Part shown: positions 32,009 to 42,461 of the stretch, in pieces | Position numbering within the stretch: the stretch's first letter is position 1 | How the letters are laid out: each line of letters begins with the position of its first letter | NCBI GenBank assembly: GCA_902537555.1 | Contig: CACBBR010000003.1 | Location: forward strand, 1-64,000 | Source: an uncultured Pelagibacteraceae bacterium | GTDB taxonomy: Bacteria; Pseudomonadota; Alphaproteobacteria; Pelagibacterales; Pelagibacteraceae | Reading direction: 5' to 3' | DNA length: 64,000 nt | Translations under genes and position numbers: made by a program | Notes under the pieces: generated by a model | Seen by the model: the letters and a program-made list of their open reading frames with translations, nothing else | What the model was told of the DNA's origin: nothing | Database searches by the model: none

Positions 32009-34092
32009 TTAAGAACTTCTCTTTTTCCAACATGGTTAGCTTGGCTTACTTCTCCATTTGCTTCCATCTGGTCAATAATTCTAGCAGCTCTATTATAACC
32101 TATTTGTAATTTTCTTTGTAAAAATGAAGTAGATGCTTTTCTTTCAGATTTAACAATTTCTAATGCAGTATTATACAATTCGTCAAGATTTTCGTTATCC
32201 TTGGAGTCATTTGGATTTTCTTTTTCATCTGCAAAATTCAGAATTTCATCTACATAATCAGGCTCAGCTTGATTTCTTAAAAAATTATTTATTTTTTCAA
32301 TTTCTCCTTCTGATACAAATGGAGCATGAATTCTTGTCATTCTATTTGCTGAAGTCATATAAAGCATATCTCCTTTTCCAAGTAGCTGTTCAGCACCTTG
32401 TTCACCAAGAATAGTTCTACTATCTATCTTCGAGGTAACTTGGAAAGAAATTCTTGTAGGAAAATTTGCTTTTATTGTTCCTGTTATCACATCGACACTC
32501 GGCCTTTGAGTTGCCATTATAATATGTATTCCTGCTGCTCTAGCCATTTGCGATAGTTTTTGGATATAATTTTCTATATCTTTTCCAGCAACAAGCATTA
32601 AATCAGACATTTCATCAACGATTACAACAATATATGGCATAGAAATCTTATGTTTTTCATTGTATCCGTCTATATTTCTTACTCCTACTTTAGTCATAAG
32701 TTTGTAACGATTTTCCATTTCTTTTACTACCCAACCTAAAACTGAGGCAGCTTTTTTCGCTTCAGTAATCACGGGACATAACAAATGTGGAATTCCTTCA
32801 TAAGTTGATAGTTCTAACATCTTTGGATCAATTAATATAAATTTACATTTTTCTGGAGAGTGTTTGTATAACAAGGATAAAATAATAGTATTTATACAAA
32901 CAGATTTTCCAGAACCTGTAGTACCAGCAATAAGCAAATGAGGCATTGTACTCAAATCACCAGTTACTGGTAAACCTGAAATACTTTTTCCAAGTGCTAT
33001 TGGAAGTTTTATATCTTTCTTTTTAAAATTCGATTCTGAAATTATTTCACTTAAGAAAACATTCTCTCTTTGTGGTTTGGGTAATTCAATTCCTATTGTA
33101 TTGCTTCCAGGAATAGTTGCAATTCTAGCGGACTCTGAACTAGTATTTCTAGCTATATCTTCTGAAAGATTAATTATTTTAGAAACTTTTACTCCAGGCG
33201 CTGGTTCAAACTCATATAAAGTAACTACAGGACCTTGACTCACTTTTTTAACTTCTCCCTCCACTCCGAAATCAAGTAAAATTTTTTCTAAATTTTTTTC
33301 ATCAATTTTGTTTTCAGAGACATTATTATTTTTTTTTGAAGGAGTTTTTAAAAAATCTATAGAAGGAAATTTGTATTTTAACGTTCGTTTTCCAGATGTT
33401 GAAATATTATTTTCAAATGCGAAGTTTTCTTGAACTCTTGTTTCATTATTAGTGTCGTTTATTTCACTAATGACATTCTCATCATAATTTTCAATTACAC
33501 TTCCAGAAGATTTTTTTTTTGATTTAGTAAAAAATTTAAAAAAAGAGCTAATAAATTTAAATTTAAAATTGATACTAAAAAGAAAAAAAATTGAAATTAA
33601 AACAATTAAAATTACATAACTTATTTGATGATTAAGTAATATTACATTAATAAAAAAAGTATCTTCAAATAAATTTCCAATGAATCCATTATTTCCGTTG
33701 ACTGTTAACCAATATGTTTCTGTGTGAAATGTTGTAAAGAACAATGTTCCTGTAATTGAATATAAAATTATAAAAAATAAACTTTCAATGATATGTAAAA
33801 TTTTTTTATCTATAATTACTGATAATGATATAAAAAAAAACGAGATTGGTATTAATATTGAAATTAATCCAATTGATTGATACAATATATCAGCAGTAAA
33901 GCTGCCTTTAGTGCCTAATAAATTTTTTATTTCAGCATTCTCAGGAAAAATAAAGTTTGGATCTTCTGGGGAGTAGCTAATTAAAGATATCAAAAGCAAT
34001 ATTGATAAACCTAGTAAAATTAAACCAACTAATTCAGATAGTCTTTTAAGCACAAATTTAGTTGTATTATCTATGAAATTTTTAATATTCAT
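32005..34092 (-). CDS. ftsK: DNA translocase FtsK
   Basis: N-terminal TM segments; 'LLIAGTTGSGKSVCINTIILSLLYKH', 'MARAAGIHIIMATQRPSVDVITGTIKANFPTRISF', gamma domain. Confidence 0.97.
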   Translation of the reverse strand: MNIKNFIDNTTKFVLKRLSELVGLILLGLSILLLISLISYSPEDPNFIFPENAEIKNLLGTKGSFTADILYQSIGLISILIPISFFFISLSVIIDKKILHIIESLFFIILYSITGTLFFTTFHTETYWLTVNGNNGFIGNLFEDTFFINVILLNHQISYVILIVLISIFFLFSINFKFKFISSFFKFFTKSKKKSSGSVIENYDENVISEINDTNNETRVQENFAFENNISTSGKRTLKYKFPSIDFLKTPSKKNNNVSENKIDEKNLEKILLDFGVEGEVKKVSQGPVVTLYEFEPAPGVKVSKIINLSEDIARNTSSESARIATIPGSNTIGIELPKPQRENVFLSEIISESNFKKKDIKLPIALGKSISGLPVTGDLSTMPHLLIAGTTGSGKSVCINTIILSLLYKHSPEKCKFILIDPKMLELSTYEGIPHLLCPVITEAKKAASVLGWVVKEMENRYKLMTKVGVRNIDGYNEKHKISMPYIVVIVDEMSDLMLVAGKDIENYIQKLSQMARAAGIHIIMATQRPSVDVITGTIKANFPTRISFQVTSKIDSRTILGEQGAEQLLGKGDMLYMTSANRMTRIHAPFVSEGEIEKINNFLRNQAEPDYVDEILNFADEKENPNDSKDNENLDELYNTALEIVKSERKASTSFLQRKLQIGYNRAARIIDQMEANGEVSQANHVGKREVLK

Positions 34093-34155
34093 TTTGTTAT
34101 TAATGATTTGTCACTTTGTATCATTTAATTTTTGTTGATAAAATTAAATAATATT

Positions 34156-35217
34156 ATGAATATTTGCCTTTTAGGAAACAATTTAACTAATCTTCTACTC
34201 GGAAGTATCTTAACTAAGAAAAAGATTAATGTTGATATTATTTATCAACCTACAAAATTTGAATTAAAAAACACTATTAGAACAATTGCAATTTCAAATA
34301 AAAATTACAGTTTTTTAAGAGAAAATTTAAAAGGATTTAAAAATTTTGGATGGCCAACCGAAAAGATTAAAATTTTCTCTGAGAAAAATAAATCCACAGA
34401 GTTATTTGAGTTTAAAAATAGAAATCAAAATAATTTTTACTTATTAAAATATATACAAATTTATAATCTATTAAAAAAAAATAAACTTATAAAATTTATT
34501 AGATTAAAAAACTATAATTTTGATATAATTAAAAGAAAAAATTATAATTTAGTTGTAAATTCAGATTACAATAATCCAATTACTAAAAAATATTTTCAAA
34601 AAAAAATAGAAAAAAATTATAAATCTCTAGCTCATACCGCCATAATAAGTCATACAAAAATAGAAAATAAAGTAGCCATACAAGTTTTTACAAATAATGG
34701 ACCTTTGGCATTTCTTCCTTTATCTAAGAATCAAACATCAATTGTCTTCTCAAATAATTCGTCAAAATTGATTGAAAAAAACAATTTTTTGCAAATTATT
34801 AAAAAATATAATTTCAAATATAAAATAAATAATATTAGTGAGGTTGAGTCTTTTAATATAAAATTCTCATATTTAAGAAACTATACTTATAAAAATATTT
34901 TGTCATTTGGAGATTTGATACACAAAGTTCATCCACTAGCTGGGCAAGGCTTCAACATGACTATTAGAGATATAAAATCATTGTCACAAATTATCGACAG
35001 AAACATTAAACTTGGTATTGATGATGGAGAAATTATTGCTGAAAGTTTTCAGGAAAATAATAAACATTTAAATTTTATTTATGGGGTAGCAATTGACTCT
35101 ATTAATTCTTTTTTTAAAATAGATAGTAAATTAAAAAATAATTTATCTGATCCTATATTTAAAATTTTAAAAGGTAATAAATTTTTGAATAATTACGCGA
35201 CTTTCTTGTCTAATTAA
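34156..35217 (+). CDS. UbiH/UbiF-like FAD-dependent monooxygenase (divergent)
   Basis: 'SFGDLIHKVHPLAGQGFNMTIRDIKSL' second FAD motif; start placed at ATG 34156. Confidence 0.75.
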   Translation: MNICLLGNNLTNLLLGSILTKKKINVDIIYQPTKFELKNTIRTIAISNKNYSFLRENLKGFKNFGWPTEKIKIFSEKNKSTELFEFKNRNQNNFYLLKYIQIYNLLKKNKLIKFIRLKNYNFDIIKRKNYNLVVNSDYNNPITKKYFQKKIEKNYKSLAHTAIISHTKIENKVAIQVFTNNGPLAFLPLSKNQTSIVFSNNSSKLIEKNNFLQIIKKYNFKYKINNISEVESFNIKFSYLRNYTYKNILSFGDLIHKVHPLAGQGFNMTIRDIKSLSQIIDRNIKLGIDDGEIIAESFQENNKHLNFIYGVAIDSINSFFKIDSKLKNNLSDPIFKILKGNKFLNNYATFLSN

Positions 35218-35233
35218 ATTATTCTTTAATTGA

Positions 35234-35875
35234 TTATTGTAACGTCTTATTGTTAAAATTATCAACGATATAAGTATTTAAAATTTCTTCTAACTTTTCT
35301 TTTCTCATATTTAAATCTTTGCTTTCAAGTAAAACTTGTTTTTCTTCTAATGAAAAAGGTGATGCCATGGACAGAGTATTTATAGTTTGGTCCAAACTTT
35401 GTTTTTCAATTTCTTTCCAATTTATTTCATAACCTTGCTTTTTAAAAAGGCTTTTTAAATTATGAAATATTAATTTTAAGTCTGAAAATTTTATTTGATC
35501 AGATTTTTCAACTAAATCACCAGTAAAATCCTCATATTTTACCTCACATTCTCTATATAAATTATCATTGTTAACTTCGTCTTTAATTTTGAATCTACAT
35601 ATCCCATTTAAAATTATTAAATATCTACCATCATCTGTTTCATTAAAACTTGTTATCTTTCCTGCGCAGCCTACATCATATAGATCTGGTTTTTTTAATT
35701 CTCCAGTTTTTTTTGGCTGTATCATTCCAATAATTCTATTACTTTTCATACTTTCATCTATCATTTTTATGTATCTTGGCTCAAATATATTTAATGGAAC
35801 AGTTGTTCGCGGAAATATAATAAAATTAGATAAGGGAAAAACTGGTATTATGTCAGGAAGATCTTCTTTTTTCAT
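35234..35875 (-). CDS. LON N-terminal (substrate-binding) domain protein
   Basis: 'IPVFPLSNFIIFPRTTVPLNIFEPRYIKMIDE', 'GRYLIILNGICRFKI'. Confidence 0.9.
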   Translation of the reverse strand: MKKEDLPDIIPVFPLSNFIIFPRTTVPLNIFEPRYIKMIDESMKSNRIIGMIQPKKTGELKKPDLYDVGCAGKITSFNETDDGRYLIILNGICRFKIKDEVNNDNLYRECEVKYEDFTGDLVEKSDQIKFSDLKLIFHNLKSLFKKQGYEINWKEIEKQSLDQTINTLSMASPFSLEEKQVLLESKDLNMRKEKLEEILNTYIVDNFNNKTLQ

Positions 35876-35901
35876 TACAATTAAAATATAACATTAAAGT
35901 T

Positions 35902-37545
35902 ATGAATTCAAATTATTTCGAGAAAAAAAAAGCAAAGCTTCTTAGTTCGTTTAAAGAAAAAAAATATGATGATGTAATTAAAAATGGTGAAAAATTACTT
36001 AAAAAAAAAAATAATGATGCTCAATTAATATTCTTATTAGTGTTATCTTTAATTAATCTTCAAAAATTTGAGGATGCTGAAAAACACTTAAAAAACTTAA
36101 TATCTTTTAAAAAAACACCAGAACTTTATTATACATATGGAAATGTCCAAAAAAAGTTAAAGAAATATCAAAATGCAATTTTTTCATTTAATAAAGCTAT
36201 TGAATTAAATCCTAATTTTTCAGAAGCATATAATAATTTAGGAACTACAAAAAAATTAATAAATGAGAGAGAGGAGGCAATAATATGTTTTAAAAAATCA
36301 ATAAGTTTAAAAAAAAATAATATTGAAGCCTTAATAAATTTAGCAACTATATTTAGAGAAAATAATAACTATGAAGATTTAATAAATATTTATAATCAAA
36401 TATTAGAACTGGATACTAAAAATATCAAAACTCTTTATAATCTCGGTACAGCATATGTATTTTTAGGTGATAATTCAAAAGCTAAACATTATTTTGAGAG
36501 AGTTTTTGAAATTGATAAATCTCATATAGCAAGTTTAAGAAACTATATAAATATAACTAAAATAGATAAAAATAACAAAATTTTCCAATATTTAAGTAAA
36601 ATTAATTTTGAAAACCTTGACTATGAAAATAAAGTTTTTGCATTCGATGCTTTAAGTAAATGTTATTTCGATCAGGGCGATTCTAAGCTTGGTTTCGAAT
36701 ATCTTACAAAATTAAACATTTTAAAAAAGGAAAATTCAAATTATTCATTAACAACTGAAAAAGAGAAATTTAAAAATATAAAAAGTTTATTTAATAATAA
36801 TGATTATTTTAATATAAATTTTGAAATTAATACAAAAAGTAAACCAATTTTTATAATTGGAATGCCTAGATCTGGTACCACTCTATTAGAACAAATTCTA
36901 TCAACTCATTCTCAAATTCATGGTGCAGGAGAACTTAGATATTTACCAAAAATAATTGATAAGGTTGGTCTTAATACTCCAAAAGATGCTAAAGAATATT
37001 TTACTGAGATAAGGTCATATTATTATAATAACTTATCTAAAATTTCAGAAAAACACTATATTATTGATAAATTACCATCAAATTTCAGGTGGTTAGGGTT
37101 AATTTTGAATTCCTTTCCTGAAGCTAAAATTATTCATATTTATAGAAACCCAATGGCAGTTTGTTGGTCAAATTATAAAACAAATTTTGTTTATAGTGGT
37201 ATGGATTATACTTTAACTCAAGAAGATACAGCTGATTATTATTCCTTATATTATGATTTAATGAAATTTTGGAAAGATAAATTTGATAAAAAATTTTTCA
37301 ATATAAATTATGATGACTTTGTTCAAAATTTTGAGTTTCATACCAAAAAAATTCTCTCTTATTTAAATTTAGAATGGGAAGATAATTTAAAAAATTATGA
37401 AAAAACTAATAGGGTTGTAATTACAGCATCCTATCAGCAAGTAAGAGGTAAAATTAGAAAAGATACATCATTAGAATGGAAAAAATACGCTGAGTATTTA
37501 AATGTTATGCAAAAAGTTTTAGAAAAAAATAAAATTAAATTTTAA
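35902..37545 (+). CDS. TPR-repeat protein with C-terminal sulfotransferase domain
   Basis: TPRs ('AIELNPNFSEAYNNLGTTKK'); 'IFIIGMPRSGTTLLEQILSTHSQIHGAGEL', 'IIHIYRNPMAVCWSNYK'. Confidence 0.9.
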   Translation: MNSNYFEKKKAKLLSSFKEKKYDDVIKNGEKLLKKKNNDAQLIFLLVLSLINLQKFEDAEKHLKNLISFKKTPELYYTYGNVQKKLKKYQNAIFSFNKAIELNPNFSEAYNNLGTTKKLINEREEAIICFKKSISLKKNNIEALINLATIFRENNNYEDLINIYNQILELDTKNIKTLYNLGTAYVFLGDNSKAKHYFERVFEIDKSHIASLRNYINITKIDKNNKIFQYLSKINFENLDYENKVFAFDALSKCYFDQGDSKLGFEYLTKLNILKKENSNYSLTTEKEKFKNIKSLFNNNDYFNINFEINTKSKPIFIIGMPRSGTTLLEQILSTHSQIHGAGELRYLPKIIDKVGLNTPKDAKEYFTEIRSYYYNNLSKISEKHYIIDKLPSNFRWLGLILNSFPEAKIIHIYRNPMAVCWSNYKTNFVYSGMDYTLTQEDTADYYSLYYDLMKFWKDKFDKKFFNINYDDFVQNFEFHTKKILSYLNLEWEDNLKNYEKTNRVVITASYQQVRGKIRKDTSLEWKKYAEYLNVMQKVLEKNKIKF

Positions 37546-37653
37546 AATAATTTTAATTTTAACTGCTAAAAACATTATTTTAATTCAAATTAAGTAGTTT
37601 TTGCCTATTGCTTAATTATAAAAAAGCAACTAATTTCAATAATTATAGAACAG

Positions 37654-37728
37654 GCGGGCATAGCTCAGTGGTAGAGCGTCTCGTTGCCAACGAGAAGGTC
37701 GTGGGTTCGAGTCCCATTGCCCGCTCCA
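37654..37728 (+). tRNA. tRNA-Gly (GCC)
   Basis: 7-bp acceptor stem gcgggca/tgcccgc, anticodon stem tctcg/cgaga with loop ttGCCaa, T-arm ggttcgagtcc, encoded CCA. Confidence 0.97.
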
Positions 37729-37763
37729 TATATTGGTTATGAATATAAAATCAGTTATTTATT

Positions 37764-38891
37764 ATGGATCTTTCACTTTATAAAAATGAATTAACTGAAA
37801 TAAATAAAATCGTAAAAAGTTATAATGACAATTCGTTAAAAAAAACTTTACTATTAGCAAATTATAGTAAATCTAAATTGCCAAATTTAAATAATATCCC
37901 CCAATATCATAATATTCTTGGATTAATAAACTTAAGGCTTAATGACGTTAAACAATCCATTTTAGATTTTGAGACTGCAATTAAGATAAATCCAAAATTT
38001 CATCCAGCCTACTATAATTTAGGTTTAGCATATTTTAATAGTAACAATTTAGATTTATCTTATAGCTCTTTAATCAAAGCAATTAATCTTAAAAAAGATT
38101 ATAAATTGGCCACAGATAAATTAATCGAACTTTTATCATTTTATGAACCAGTTAAAAGTTCAGCAAACTTAATTTATGATTTAAACAAAAAAATAAAAAA
38201 AGTTAAATTTAATATAGATTTATCTAATAAAATATCAGATCAAAAAATAATTGATTATTTTAGTAGATGCAAAAAAATTGTTTTAGAAAATTTAGAGGAT
38301 TTATCATATAACAAACTTCAAATATTTCGAAAAAAAACTATTTTTCTCAACTGTGAAAGACACAAATCCATTTTTAAAAAATACAATACTATTCCTAATT
38401 ATTGTTTTAATTGTTTTAAAGTAGTTATTGAGTCTAAAAGCTTTTATGATTTATTAAAAGTTTCTCTTCTTTTTGATCATGTAACTTTTTTTTCTAATTT
38501 TAATAGAAAAAATATGATTGATAAAAAGTCAAAAAAAGATGTATTTAAAAGTATTATATATTGTTCAAACTTAGAACAAGTTTTTGAAACAGAAAAAAAA
38601 ACAAAAGAAATTCTTAATAGATATTTTGATAATAATTTATTTATAACAAGTAAAAGAGGTTGTTATGAATATGAACTAAAATTTCCTGAGTATAAAAAAA
38701 TTAACAAAAATCATTCTAAATTGATGAGTTTTCCTGAAAAATGGACAGATAATGAAAAAGAATATGATTTAGAAAATACAAAAGATGGCTTTGAAAAAAA
38801 AATATCAGTGCACGATACAATAAAAGGAAATTCTCTACACAACTTTCTGATCATAAATAATTGGTTTAATGATCAAAAGCTACCATTGTAA
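37764..38891 (+). CDS. TPR-repeat protein with Cys-containing C-terminal domain of unknown function
   Basis: TPR 'AIKINPKFHPAYYNLGLAYF'; C-terminal 'FLNCERH...YCFNCFKVVIES...SKRGCYEYELKFPEY'. Confidence 0.75.
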   Translation: MDLSLYKNELTEINKIVKSYNDNSLKKTLLLANYSKSKLPNLNNIPQYHNILGLINLRLNDVKQSILDFETAIKINPKFHPAYYNLGLAYFNSNNLDLSYSSLIKAINLKKDYKLATDKLIELLSFYEPVKSSANLIYDLNKKIKKVKFNIDLSNKISDQKIIDYFSRCKKIVLENLEDLSYNKLQIFRKKTIFLNCERHKSIFKKYNTIPNYCFNCFKVVIESKSFYDLLKVSLLFDHVTFFSNFNRKNMIDKKSKKDVFKSIIYCSNLEQVFETEKKTKEILNRYFDNNLFITSKRGCYEYELKFPEYKKINKNHSKLMSFPEKWTDNEKEYDLENTKDGFEKKISVHDTIKGNSLHNFLIINNWFNDQKLPL

Positions 38892-38950
38892 AATAAACTT
38901 TCTAACTACAGCTTGCTTTTTTAAAATTCAATATTTATAATAATATTATA

Positions 38951-39286
38951 ATGAATGATTTAGCTGATAAAAAATGCATACCATGTGAAGGTGGCATTCC
39001 AAGTTTTGATCTTGATGAAATCCATAAATATTTAAAAAAAGTTGATGGGTGGGATGTTAAATCTGAGGACCAAAAAGATTACTACATTGTTAAAAATTTC
39101 AAATTTAATAATTTTTTAGAAAGTCAATCATTTATTAATAAAGTCGGAGAAATTGCAGAGCAAGAAGGTCATCATCCAGACATATGGTTTGGCTGGGGAT
39201 ATGCAAAAATTAAAATACAGACGCATGCCATTAATGGATTACATGAAAGCGATTTTGTGCTTGCTGCAAAAATTGATAGAATTTAA
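38951..39286 (+). CDS. phhB: 4a-hydroxytetrahydrobiopterin dehydratase (pterin carbinolamine dehydratase)
   Basis: 'KKCIPCEGGIPSFD', 'NKVGEIAEQEGHHPDIWFGWGYAKIKIQTHAINGLHESDFVLAAKID'. Confidence 0.95.
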   Translation: MNDLADKKCIPCEGGIPSFDLDEIHKYLKKVDGWDVKSEDQKDYYIVKNFKFNNFLESQSFINKVGEIAEQEGHHPDIWFGWGYAKIKIQTHAINGLHESDFVLAAKIDRI

Positions 39287-39290
39287 AATT

Positions 39291-40835
39291 TTAATGTTTA
39301 AAATGTCTTGTCTTTGAAAAAACAAGAATAATACCTAACTTATCTGCAAATTTTATAATTTCCTTATCACGCATAGAACCTGAAGGTTGAATAATTGCGC
39401 TCACTCCATTTTGAACTAAAGTTTCAATTCCATCAACAAATGGAAAAAAAGCATCTGATGCTCCTAAAATCATATCATTTTGATTAATTTTTTGAAATTT
39501 TTTCATTTTATCAACTGCTATTTTGCAACTATCTAATCTACTTGGTTGACCCGATCCAATTCCGACAGTTGTACTATTTTTTGTTAATACAATTGCATTA
39601 GACTGTACATTTCTACAAACATTAAAAGCAAATAATAAATCATTAAAAACTTTCTTTGTTGGTTTTACCTTAGATACAACTTTAAAATTTTTACTATCAA
39701 AAATTTTGTTATCGATGCTTTGGAATAACATAGAGTCCAAGTTACTTTTAATATTGTTAAAGCTTTGTTGTTTTAGCTTAGAAGCATCGATTAATCTTAA
39801 ATTCTTTTTCTTTTTAAGAATTTTTAAAGAATTTGTATCAAATCCATTTCCAATTATTACTTCCAAAAATAATTTATTTAATTCTTGTGCAATTTTTTTA
39901 GTTACTCTAAAATTACATGAAACAATTCCTCCAAATGCACTTACAGGATCGCATCCTAGGGCTTCCTTATAGCTTTCAATATTGCTTTTATTGACTGAGA
40001 CTCCGCATGGGTTAGCATGTTTAACAATTACAGTTCCAGTATTTTTTGGAAGAGTTTGTGAAATATTTAGAGCTGCGTAAATATCATTATAATTATTATA
40101 ACTTAATTTTTTACCACTCAATTGAAATATACCTAAACTATTACTTCTACTATAAATTGCTGATTTTTGATGAGGATTTTCTCCATAACGTAATATTTCA
40201 ATCAAGTTTCCATATATAGTCTTTTTCTGAGTAAAATAATTTTTATTTTGAACACTTAAATATTCTGAAATAACAGAGTCATAATAAGCAGTTAAGTTAA
40301 AAGCTTCTTGAGATAGCTTTTTTCTAAATTCTAAACTAGTACTACCTTTATTTTTTTCTAAATCTATTACAAACTCTTTGTAATGATTTGGAGATGTTAA
40401 AACAGTTATATCATTGTAATTTTTAGCTGATGCTCTCACAAGAGCTGGACCTCCAATGTCTATGTTTTCGATAATTTCACCATGATTTTTTGTAACGTTT
40501 AATGTTTCTTCAAATGGATAAAAATTAACTATTACTAAGTCAATTTCTTCATAATTGTTTTTATTAAGCTCATTTTTATGTTTTTGATTTTCTCTTTTGC
40601 TAAGAATTCCGGCATATAACTTTGGATGGAGCGTTTTGACTCTGCCATCTAAAATTTCATCAGATTTTGTATATTCTGATACTTCTCTGCACTTGTAACC
40701 TAACTTTTTGATCTCTTTTGATGTTCCACCTGAACTAATGATATTTATATTATATTTTTTGAGTATTTGTAAAATTAATTTAATTTCGGATTTATCCGAT
40801 AAAGATATAATTGCATTTTTAATTTTTTTATTCAT
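39291..40835 (-). CDS. purH: Bifunctional AICAR transformylase/IMP cyclohydrolase
   Basis: 'NIISSGGTSKEIKKLGY', 'EILDGRVKTLHPKLYAGIL', 'LRYGENPHQKSAIY', 'VKHANPCGVS'. Confidence 0.98.
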   Translation of the reverse strand: MNKKIKNAIISLSDKSEIKLILQILKKYNINIISSGGTSKEIKKLGYKCREVSEYTKSDEILDGRVKTLHPKLYAGILSKRENQKHKNELNKNNYEEIDLVIVNFYPFEETLNVTKNHGEIIENIDIGGPALVRASAKNYNDITVLTSPNHYKEFVIDLEKNKGSTSLEFRKKLSQEAFNLTAYYDSVISEYLSVQNKNYFTQKKTIYGNLIEILRYGENPHQKSAIYSRSNSLGIFQLSGKKLSYNNYNDIYAALNISQTLPKNTGTVIVKHANPCGVSVNKSNIESYKEALGCDPVSAFGGIVSCNFRVTKKIAQELNKLFLEVIIGNGFDTNSLKILKKKKNLRLIDASKLKQQSFNNIKSNLDSMLFQSIDNKIFDSKNFKVVSKVKPTKKVFNDLLFAFNVCRNVQSNAIVLTKNSTTVGIGSGQPSRLDSCKIAVDKMKKFQKINQNDMILGASDAFFPFVDGIETLVQNGVSAIIQPSGSMRDKEIIKFADKLGIILVFSKTRHFKH

Positions 40836-42460
40836 ATCTTACTTATTTTCCATTCAATTAATTGTTCATCTTTTTGAGTTATACCTGAAATAACAATATT
40901 TTGATTTTCAATATACTTGTTTTTACTACCGAAATATAGACCGGTTTCAACTCCTATCATTCCATCATTTGAAAAAAAACGCCAACCTGAATTTTCTAAT
41001 TCTATTAAAATAGATTTATTATCTTGTAATTTGGTTACCTTTATATTTGGAAGAAGATGAAATCTAATTTCAAAATTTGTGACTTTAAAATTTTTTTTTT
41101 TAATTAGTTTTTCTTTGCCAAAAATAATATTTTTATCAGAATAAAATTCTAAACTTCGCTGATGTATCACACCATATCTTGATAAATATCCATCATGAGA
41201 GCACTTTATATTCCAATAATTATTATCATAAGTAACTTGATTATCGAATGTTTTAAATCCTCTACTAACAACAAATGGTCCTTTACCTTGTTTTTTAAAA
41301 CTACAAACAGATGAATTATCTAAAATTAATGTTGAGTGAGTAGCAGTAGATCTTGAAATTCTATTTAGTTGATGATTGTGGTCTTGAAAATAACCAGAAT
41401 TAGTTATTAATTTTTCATTTTTAAAATAAAATTCAAATGATAAAGGTCCGCTTTGATAATTTTCAGAGTAATTTTTTCCTGGGTTACTACCCGTATCCAT
41501 AGCAAGTATAGCATTTTTATTTTTTAAAATCGTGTAACCAGATGTTTCAAAATTGTCATTTTTAAAATTATATCTAAAAAGACTTAAATATTTGTCAAAA
41601 TCACTATTGTCAGAATTGTTGTTACCATTAAATAATAAGCTTTGTTTTAGTGATCCCCAAAAGAAAACATACGATTTTCCAAGATAAAAAATTATTTCAT
41701 CTAAATATTCTGGAATATCATTTAATGAGTCTTTAAGAAGTTCTCTAATTAATATAAAATATTTCAAGTAAAAAACCATTTGTCTTATATTTCTTGATTT
41801 TGGAAAGTAATTAATATCGAAAGAAGAATTAATAATTTTTTTAAGTAGATCTAACCCATAATCTAAATATCTTATATTTTTATAGGATATTCCAGACATA
41901 ACAATAGCTGTGCATCCGATCATTTTATCATTTAAGTTTGGAGATCTGTCAATTTCATTTACTAGGTGATTTACTTGCTTACTAATTATTTCGTTAAATT
42001 TATTTTTATAACTATTATGTGACTCATTATAAGTTATTTTAGAATTTGAAATCCAAGCAATTACTCTTTTTGAAAGGATATCTATTTCCCAACTTCTTTT
42101 TTCATAGTGTTGATTTTTTTTAATCCAGTTTTCTATGATTGATTGTGTAATTTTGTTAGAAGATTTAAGATCAATTGAAAATAACCAATAAAAACTATGA
42201 AGTTTTTTAAAATCTTTATAATTTAAATTATTATTTTCCCATATTGATTGAACATTAAAATCCTCAATTTTTTTTTTCTGTTTTTCATATTTTATTAATG
42301 AGCTGAGAATATTTAAACTTGGTTGATAAACTAAAACATTTTCACTAACCTTTGAGATTTTTTTATCATATAAGGATGAACTTAAATAGATTTTCCTTAT
42401 TTGGTTTTTAAAAATAAAATAAAATTCGTTGATAAAATTAAAAGAACTTTTTAAAAACAT
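40832..42460 (-). CDS. Heparinase II/III family protein
   Basis: 'ETSGYTILKNKNAILAMDTGSNPGKNYSENYQSGPLSFEFYFKNEKLITNSGYF', 'HSTLILDNSSVC'; between rpe and purH. Confidence 0.85.
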   Translation of the reverse strand: MFLKSSFNFINEFYFIFKNQIRKIYLSSSLYDKKISKVSENVLVYQPSLNILSSLIKYEKQKKKIEDFNVQSIWENNNLNYKDFKKLHSFYWLFSIDLKSSNKITQSIIENWIKKNQHYEKRSWEIDILSKRVIAWISNSKITYNESHNSYKNKFNEIISKQVNHLVNEIDRSPNLNDKMIGCTAIVMSGISYKNIRYLDYGLDLLKKIINSSFDINYFPKSRNIRQMVFYLKYFILIRELLKDSLNDIPEYLDEIIFYLGKSYVFFWGSLKQSLLFNGNNNSDNSDFDKYLSLFRYNFKNDNFETSGYTILKNKNAILAMDTGSNPGKNYSENYQSGPLSFEFYFKNEKLITNSGYFQDHNHQLNRISRSTATHSTLILDNSSVCSFKKQGKGPFVVSRGFKTFDNQVTYDNNYWNIKCSHDGYLSRYGVIHQRSLEFYSDKNIIFGKEKLIKKKNFKVTNFEIRFHLLPNIKVTKLQDNKSILIELENSGWRFFSNDGMIGVETGLYFGSKNKYIENQNIVISGITQKDEQLIEWKISKI

Positions 42461-42461
42461 T

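Noticed and set aside
35568-35891. 107-aa plus ORF opposite the LON-domain gene
   Set aside because: Antisense shadow of a conserved gene
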